In this document: positions 60,914 to 64,000 of the stretch, one piece after another
Layout of the letters: every line of letters begins with the position of its first letter
Numbering within the stretch: the first letter of the stretch is position 1
NCBI RefSeq assembly: GCF_017945865.1
Contig: NZ_CP072829.1
Location: 1,674,001 to 1,738,000 of the forward strand
Direction of reading: 5' to 3'
DNA length: 64,000 nucleotides
Source of the DNA: Xiamenia xianingshaonis
GTDB lineage: Bacteria; Actinomycetota; Coriobacteriia; Coriobacteriales; Eggerthellaceae
The notes under the pieces: model-generated
Seen by the model: the letters and a program-made list of their open reading frames with translations, nothing else
The model's database searches: none
What the model was told of the DNA's origin: nothing
Program-made: the position numbers and the translations under genes

Positions 60914-61846
60914 CTAGTCGCGCTCGTCGGGGCGGCGGACGGTGATCTCCTGCTCTTTCACCGACACGCGCGAATGCGGCGGCACGCTGAACGTCACGAA
61001 CGTCGAACCCGCGATGACCGACCCTTCCCCGATGACCGTCTCGCCGCCGAGCACGCTCGCGTTGGAGTAGATGGTCACGTTGTCCTCGATGGTGGGATGG
61101 CGCTTCACCCCGGCGAGGCGCTGGCCGCCGCGCGTCGACAGGGCGCCGAGCGTGACACCCTGGTAGATCTTCACGTTGTTGCCAATGGTCGTGGTCTCGC
61201 CGATAACGACGCCGGTGCCGTGGTCGATGAAGAAGTACTCGCCGATTTGCGCGCCCGCGCCGATGTCGATGCCCGTGTCGGAATGCGCCAGCTCGGTCAT
61301 GACGCGCGGGATGATGGGAACGCCCTGCTCATACAGCACATGCGCGATGCGATGGACGTAGATGGCGTACAGGCCGGGGTAGGTGAAGATGACCTCTTCC
61401 TTCGAGCCGGCGGCCGGGTCGCCCTCGAACAGCGCTTGCACGTCGGTGAGCAGCACGCGCTGGACGTCGGGCAGCGCGTCGAAGAACACGTTGCACACCT
61501 CGCTCGCCCGCTCGCACACGCCCGGCGGCATGACGCCGTCGCACGGATCGCCCTGCGCCAGGTCGCGCTCGGGAGCGGTGTAGGCCAACGCGAGGATCAG
61601 CTGGTCGCGCAGCACGCGCTCGATCTGCATCAACGTCTCGCCGATGAAATACGCAGGGCTCGTTTGCGGCGAGAGCATCTCTTCGCCGAAGTAGCCCGGA
61701 AACATCACGCGCCGCAGTTCCTTGATGACCCATTCGATGGACCGACGGCTCGGGAAGCGGCGCCCCGGCTTCGTGAAGAAGATCTCGTCAGCCTCGTAGT
61801 TTTTCTCGATGGCGCTCACGATGCGCTCGAGGTTGTCTCCAAACAT
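60914..61846 (-). CDS. cysE: serine O-acetyltransferase
   Basis: Acetylates serine, the first step of cysteine synthesis. The 310-residue protein has an N-terminal helical domain of about 170 residues, then a left-handed beta-helix of hexapeptide repeats: IGAGAQIGEYFFIDHGTGVV with catalytic His, IGETTTIGNNVKIYQGVTLG, KRHPTIEDNVTIYSNASVLG and ETVIGEGSVIAGSTFV. It resembles the EpsC-type longer enzymes. The start at 61846 (MFGDNLERIV) has AAGGGAG 5 bases upstream; the frame to 61975 was rejected. No cysK is adjacent. Confidence 0.93.
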   Translation of the reverse strand: MFGDNLERIVSAIEKNYEADEIFFTKPGRRFPSRRSIEWVIKELRRVMFPGYFGEEMLSPQTSPAYFIGETLMQIERVLRDQLILALAYTAPERDLAQGDPCDGVMPPGVCERASEVCNVFFDALPDVQRVLLTDVQALFEGDPAAGSKEEVIFTYPGLYAIYVHRIAHVLYEQGVPIIPRVMTELAHSDTGIDIGAGAQIGEYFFIDHGTGVVIGETTTIGNNVKIYQGVTLGALSTRGGQRLAGVKRHPTIEDNVTIYSNASVLGGETVIGEGSVIAGSTFVTFSVPPHSRVSVKEQEITVRRPDERD

Positions 61847-62066
61847 GTCGGCTCCCTTCGGCCGGTTCGGCCACATCGGGCCGGCTTGCTGCAATGACGC
61901 CCCATTATACGGAAAGCCGCCCGTGACAGCGGAAAAACCCGAGCATTTCCGTCGGAAAAACGCGCGAGGCCGCACCGTGCTGCGAAACGCAGAAGGACCG
62001 CACAGCGGTGGCCCCTTGCAGGGCCCGAAACGGGTCCGGTTTTGCCCCTTTCGGGGATTGAGGCGG

Positions 62067-62100
62067 GAGAAAATGCTGACTTATTTAGTCAGCATTTTCC
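62067..62100 (-). repeat. GGAAAATGCTGACT palindromic 3' element (after the ferredoxin gene)
   Basis: GAAAATGCTGACT (62069-62081), a 5-base loop TATTT and AGTCAGCATTTTC (62087-62099) form a perfect 13-bp stem, flanked by G on the left and C on the right. It is about 20 bases from the stop codon of the minus-strand ferredoxin gene. The cleanest member of the family. Confidence 0.75.
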
Positions 62101-62120
62101 GAGAACACCCCGATTCGTTC

Positions 62121-63308
62121 CTAGCCCTCGTAAACCTGGTCGCACTTCAGCATGTCGCGCATGGAGTGCAGAATCTGGTGCGGACCCTGCTGGTTTTTGC
62201 GGGGGCGCATCTCGTAGCGCTCGACGACGCCGCGCAGCAGGTCCACCGCAAACACCTCGTCGGAGATGGAAATGGCGCCGGGCGGGCAGATGTCTTCGCA
62301 CACGCGGCACTTCACGCACTTCGACGGCGCATGGCCCACGCCGAACGTGCCGTCTAGCTCGGAGAACTTTCGCAGCGCCCCGGTCGGGCAGAACGTCGCG
62401 CACATCTGGCACGAATTGCACACGTCGGCGTCGATGATCACGTGGCCCCACAGCCGCGTGCCGATCATCTCGTCATCGGGCTCGCCCAGCATCTTCAACG
62501 CGCGCAGCAGCTGCCCGCGCCGGCCCGGCACATGATGCGGCAGCGTGCCGTCAGCGCCCACCTTCACGTAGCGCGGCGGCGCGACCTCTTCCACGCCCAG
62601 CGCGTCTTTCACCGCGAATTCAGCCGTGGTTTGGGCCGCCGCCTTCGTTTCTTCCTTCACGTTCGTGAAAAACTCGCGCCGGCCGACGTCGTAGCCCGCA
62701 TCCGCCCGGTCCAGCTTCACCGCACGAGGCAGCTTCGCGGCCAGCTTCAGCTCCATCGGGCTGTGCCACACGTCCAGCAGCACCTGGGCGTTTTCGGCCA
62801 CCCATTCCGCCGTCACCCGTCCGCTGTCATGCTCGCAGCCGTCGCACAAGGCATCGACGAGCACGACCGACTCTACCTCGAACGCCGCCATCGACACGAG
62901 CAGCGCCTCTTCCACGCGCCCGAGACACGTCACGCTCACCACCTTGCCGGGGTCGTAAAGCCCCGACGCCTGCTGCAGCAGCCGCTCGCACGCGATGGTC
63001 ACGCGCCCGCCCGTCGCCTGCGCGACGTTCAGGCATTCGGCCAAAAGCTCCTTGTCGGTGGGGTTGTGCGCCTCTAAAGCGCAGGTCGGACACACGGTCG
63101 CGCACGTTCCGCAGCCAATGCAGCGCTCGGGCGCAATGCGAATCCCCTCGTCGTCGTCATAGCTGATGCACCCCGACGTGCACGCCTCGGCGCATCGCAT
63201 GCAGCCGGCGTTGCGATGCCGCACGACGGCGCACCGCTGCTGGTTGACGGAAATGTCGGCGCTCTGAAGTTGTTCGAGAAGGCCGAGAAAACGGTTGATC
63301 GAAGGCAT
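62121..63308 (-). CDS. multi-cluster 4Fe-4S ferredoxin-type protein
   Basis: A 395-residue iron-sulfur protein with four cysteine motifs in two ferredoxin pairs. The N-terminal pair is GCMRCAEACTSGCI and CIGCGTCATVCPTC. The C-terminal pair is CNSCQMCATFCPTG and CVKCRVCEDICPPG. Between them (~90-260) is a domain with further cysteines (VVLVDALCDGCEHD) that looks like a coenzyme F420 or hydrogenase-delta-type fold, though I cannot assign it. No membrane helix. Partner enzymes are not in the window. It probably shuttles electrons in anaerobic respiration. GAGGGG lies 6 bases before ATG. Confidence 0.85.
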   Translation of the reverse strand: MPSINRFLGLLEQLQSADISVNQQRCAVVRHRNAGCMRCAEACTSGCISYDDDEGIRIAPERCIGCGTCATVCPTCALEAHNPTDKELLAECLNVAQATGGRVTIACERLLQQASGLYDPGKVVSVTCLGRVEEALLVSMAAFEVESVVLVDALCDGCEHDSGRVTAEWVAENAQVLLDVWHSPMELKLAAKLPRAVKLDRADAGYDVGRREFFTNVKEETKAAAQTTAEFAVKDALGVEEVAPPRYVKVGADGTLPHHVPGRRGQLLRALKMLGEPDDEMIGTRLWGHVIIDADVCNSCQMCATFCPTGALRKFSELDGTFGVGHAPSKCVKCRVCEDICPPGAISISDEVFAVDLLRGVVERYEMRPRKNQQGPHQILHSMRDMLKCDQVYEG

Positions 63309-63521
63309 GCGCGCCCCTCACTTCCTCTTCTTCCCCTTGCGACGCCCGAGTATAGCCCACCTGCCCGCCTGCGCACAACCCGTCGCACGCGCCGCTCGTG
63401 CAGGCACCGCCCGCTGCGCAAAGAAGGCGCCATGTTCGTCGGTCTTTGCAAGAAACCAGCAGCCGCCGACCTCCTTGCCGCCGCTTTCGGCCTTGTTTTC
63501 GCCACAGCGGCGCAACCCTTT

Positions 63522-63527
63522 TATAAT
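63522..63527 (+). promoter_or_regulatory. candidate -10 of the helicase gene
   Basis: A consensus TATAAT at 63522-63527, about 44 bases before the ATG at 63571; no -35 of good quality is seen at 16-18 bases upstream. Confidence 0.4.
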
Positions 63528-63570
63528 AAAGTAAAGCCGCATCATGCCCGTCACGAAAGGATCTGCTGCC

Positions 63571-64000
63571 ATGACCGCCCCCTCACCTGCTTTGAAAGCG
63601 ACGCGCATCGTCGGTGCGCCCGGATGCGGAAAGACAGAACACCTGGTCAGACGCATCGCCGACCTGCTTGAAGCCGGTGTCGACCCAGCAAGCGTGCTGG
63701 CGGTCTGCGCCACGCCGACCGCAGCCCTCGCCTTCGCGCGCCGTCTTGCCGCCACCGGCGCCCCGCATGCCGACGCCGTGGCCGCAACGACCGCCCGCGC
63801 CCTAGCGCTGCGCGTGCTGGCGCTGCCCGAAGCCGAGGCCTTCACGGGACGCCGCGCCCGCCTGCTCGTTGCCTTCGAAGAGTCCTTCCTGATGGAAGAC
63901 ATGAAGGTGAGCGGCCTGCGTCCGAGGCGCCTGCACGAAATGCTCAAGTTCTTCTACCGGTCCTGGACCGAAATGGCCGACGACGACCCCGCGTGGCTGC
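63571..64000 (+). CDS. UvrD/PcrA-type helicase family protein (N-terminal part)
   Basis: The frame runs off the window after 143 codons. It begins MTAPSPALKATRIVGAPGCG and has the Walker A GAPGCGKTEHLVRRIADLLE, followed by SVLAVCATPTAALAFARRL (motif Ia-like). The pattern is that of superfamily 1 UvrD/Rep or AddB-like helicases, and the spacing of motif I to Ia agrees. Which subfamily it is cannot be told from this fragment. AAAGG lies about 10 bases upstream; an in-frame ATG at 63544 has a poorer site. It is divergent from the ferredoxin gene. Confidence 0.75.
   Translation, partial: MTAPSPALKATRIVGAPGCGKTEHLVRRIADLLEAGVDPASVLAVCATPTAALAFARRLAATGAPHADAVAATTARALALRVLALPEAEAFTGRRARLLVAFEESFLMEDMKVSGLRPRRLHEMLKFFYRSWTEMADDDPAWL

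Overview
The window is about 64 kb of high-GC chromosome with tightly packed, mostly minus-strand genes. The gene content points to a Gram-positive actinobacterium of the Coriobacteriia, most likely Eggerthellaceae: an amaP-DUF2273-Asp23 envelope operon, a Veg-family protein, a sortase-like LAATG-anchored protease, an IS1249-type transposase, and a multihaem cytochrome c beside a complete-looking cytochrome c maturation cluster. The family assignment is inference from gene content and composition; no rRNA is present to confirm it.

Region by region. 1-5.1 kb: asd and lysC (aspartate pathway) with a transporter/HxlR regulator pair between them. 5.4-8.0 kb: a zinc-dependent phospholipase-C-like protein and a TRIC-type cation channel with a long tail. 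8.2-10.2 kb: phosphate transporter and its DUF47 partner. 10.4-17 kb: an operon of a RecJ-helicase fusion, the (p)ppGpp enzyme Rel and an MBL-fold hydrolase. 17-20 kb: pyrophosphate-type phosphofructokinase and purB. 20-27.3 kb: two TrkA proteins with a lysozyme-like wall enzyme, then a CNNM/CorC protein, a haemolysin-III protein and two PH-domain membrane proteins. 27.4-29 kb: hipBA. 29.1-30.6 kb: yqeY and galU. 30.7-37.4 kb: ccmD, C, B, A, F, E and a pentahaem NapC/NrfH-like cytochrome, all transcribed leftward.

The accessory part is 37.7-46.8 kb. It starts with a tRNA-Ala gene whose 3' end is repeated about 190 bp downstream. It continues with an IS1249-like element that has a second right terminal repeat and an 8-bp target duplication, then an AT-richer hybrid histidine kinase whose 3' end runs into a truncated OFA-type transporter. 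A ferredoxin-like DUF2148 protein and a 648-residue protein that I cannot assign follow.

46.8-64 kb returns to ordinary chromosome: AhpD/cupin fusion, veg, a secreted wall-anchored papain-like protease, the metG-tatD-FMN reductase-ksgA operon, a Phd/RelE toxin-antitoxin pair, lysA, a MoaE-like protein, the Asp23 operon, cysE, a four-cluster ferredoxin and the start of a UvrD-type helicase.

A recurring theme is a family of imperfect palindromes built on GGGAAACGCTGA (or GGAAAATGCTGACT) placed just downstream of genes at eight sites. They look like a dispersed repeat that has become a standard transcription terminator in this genome.
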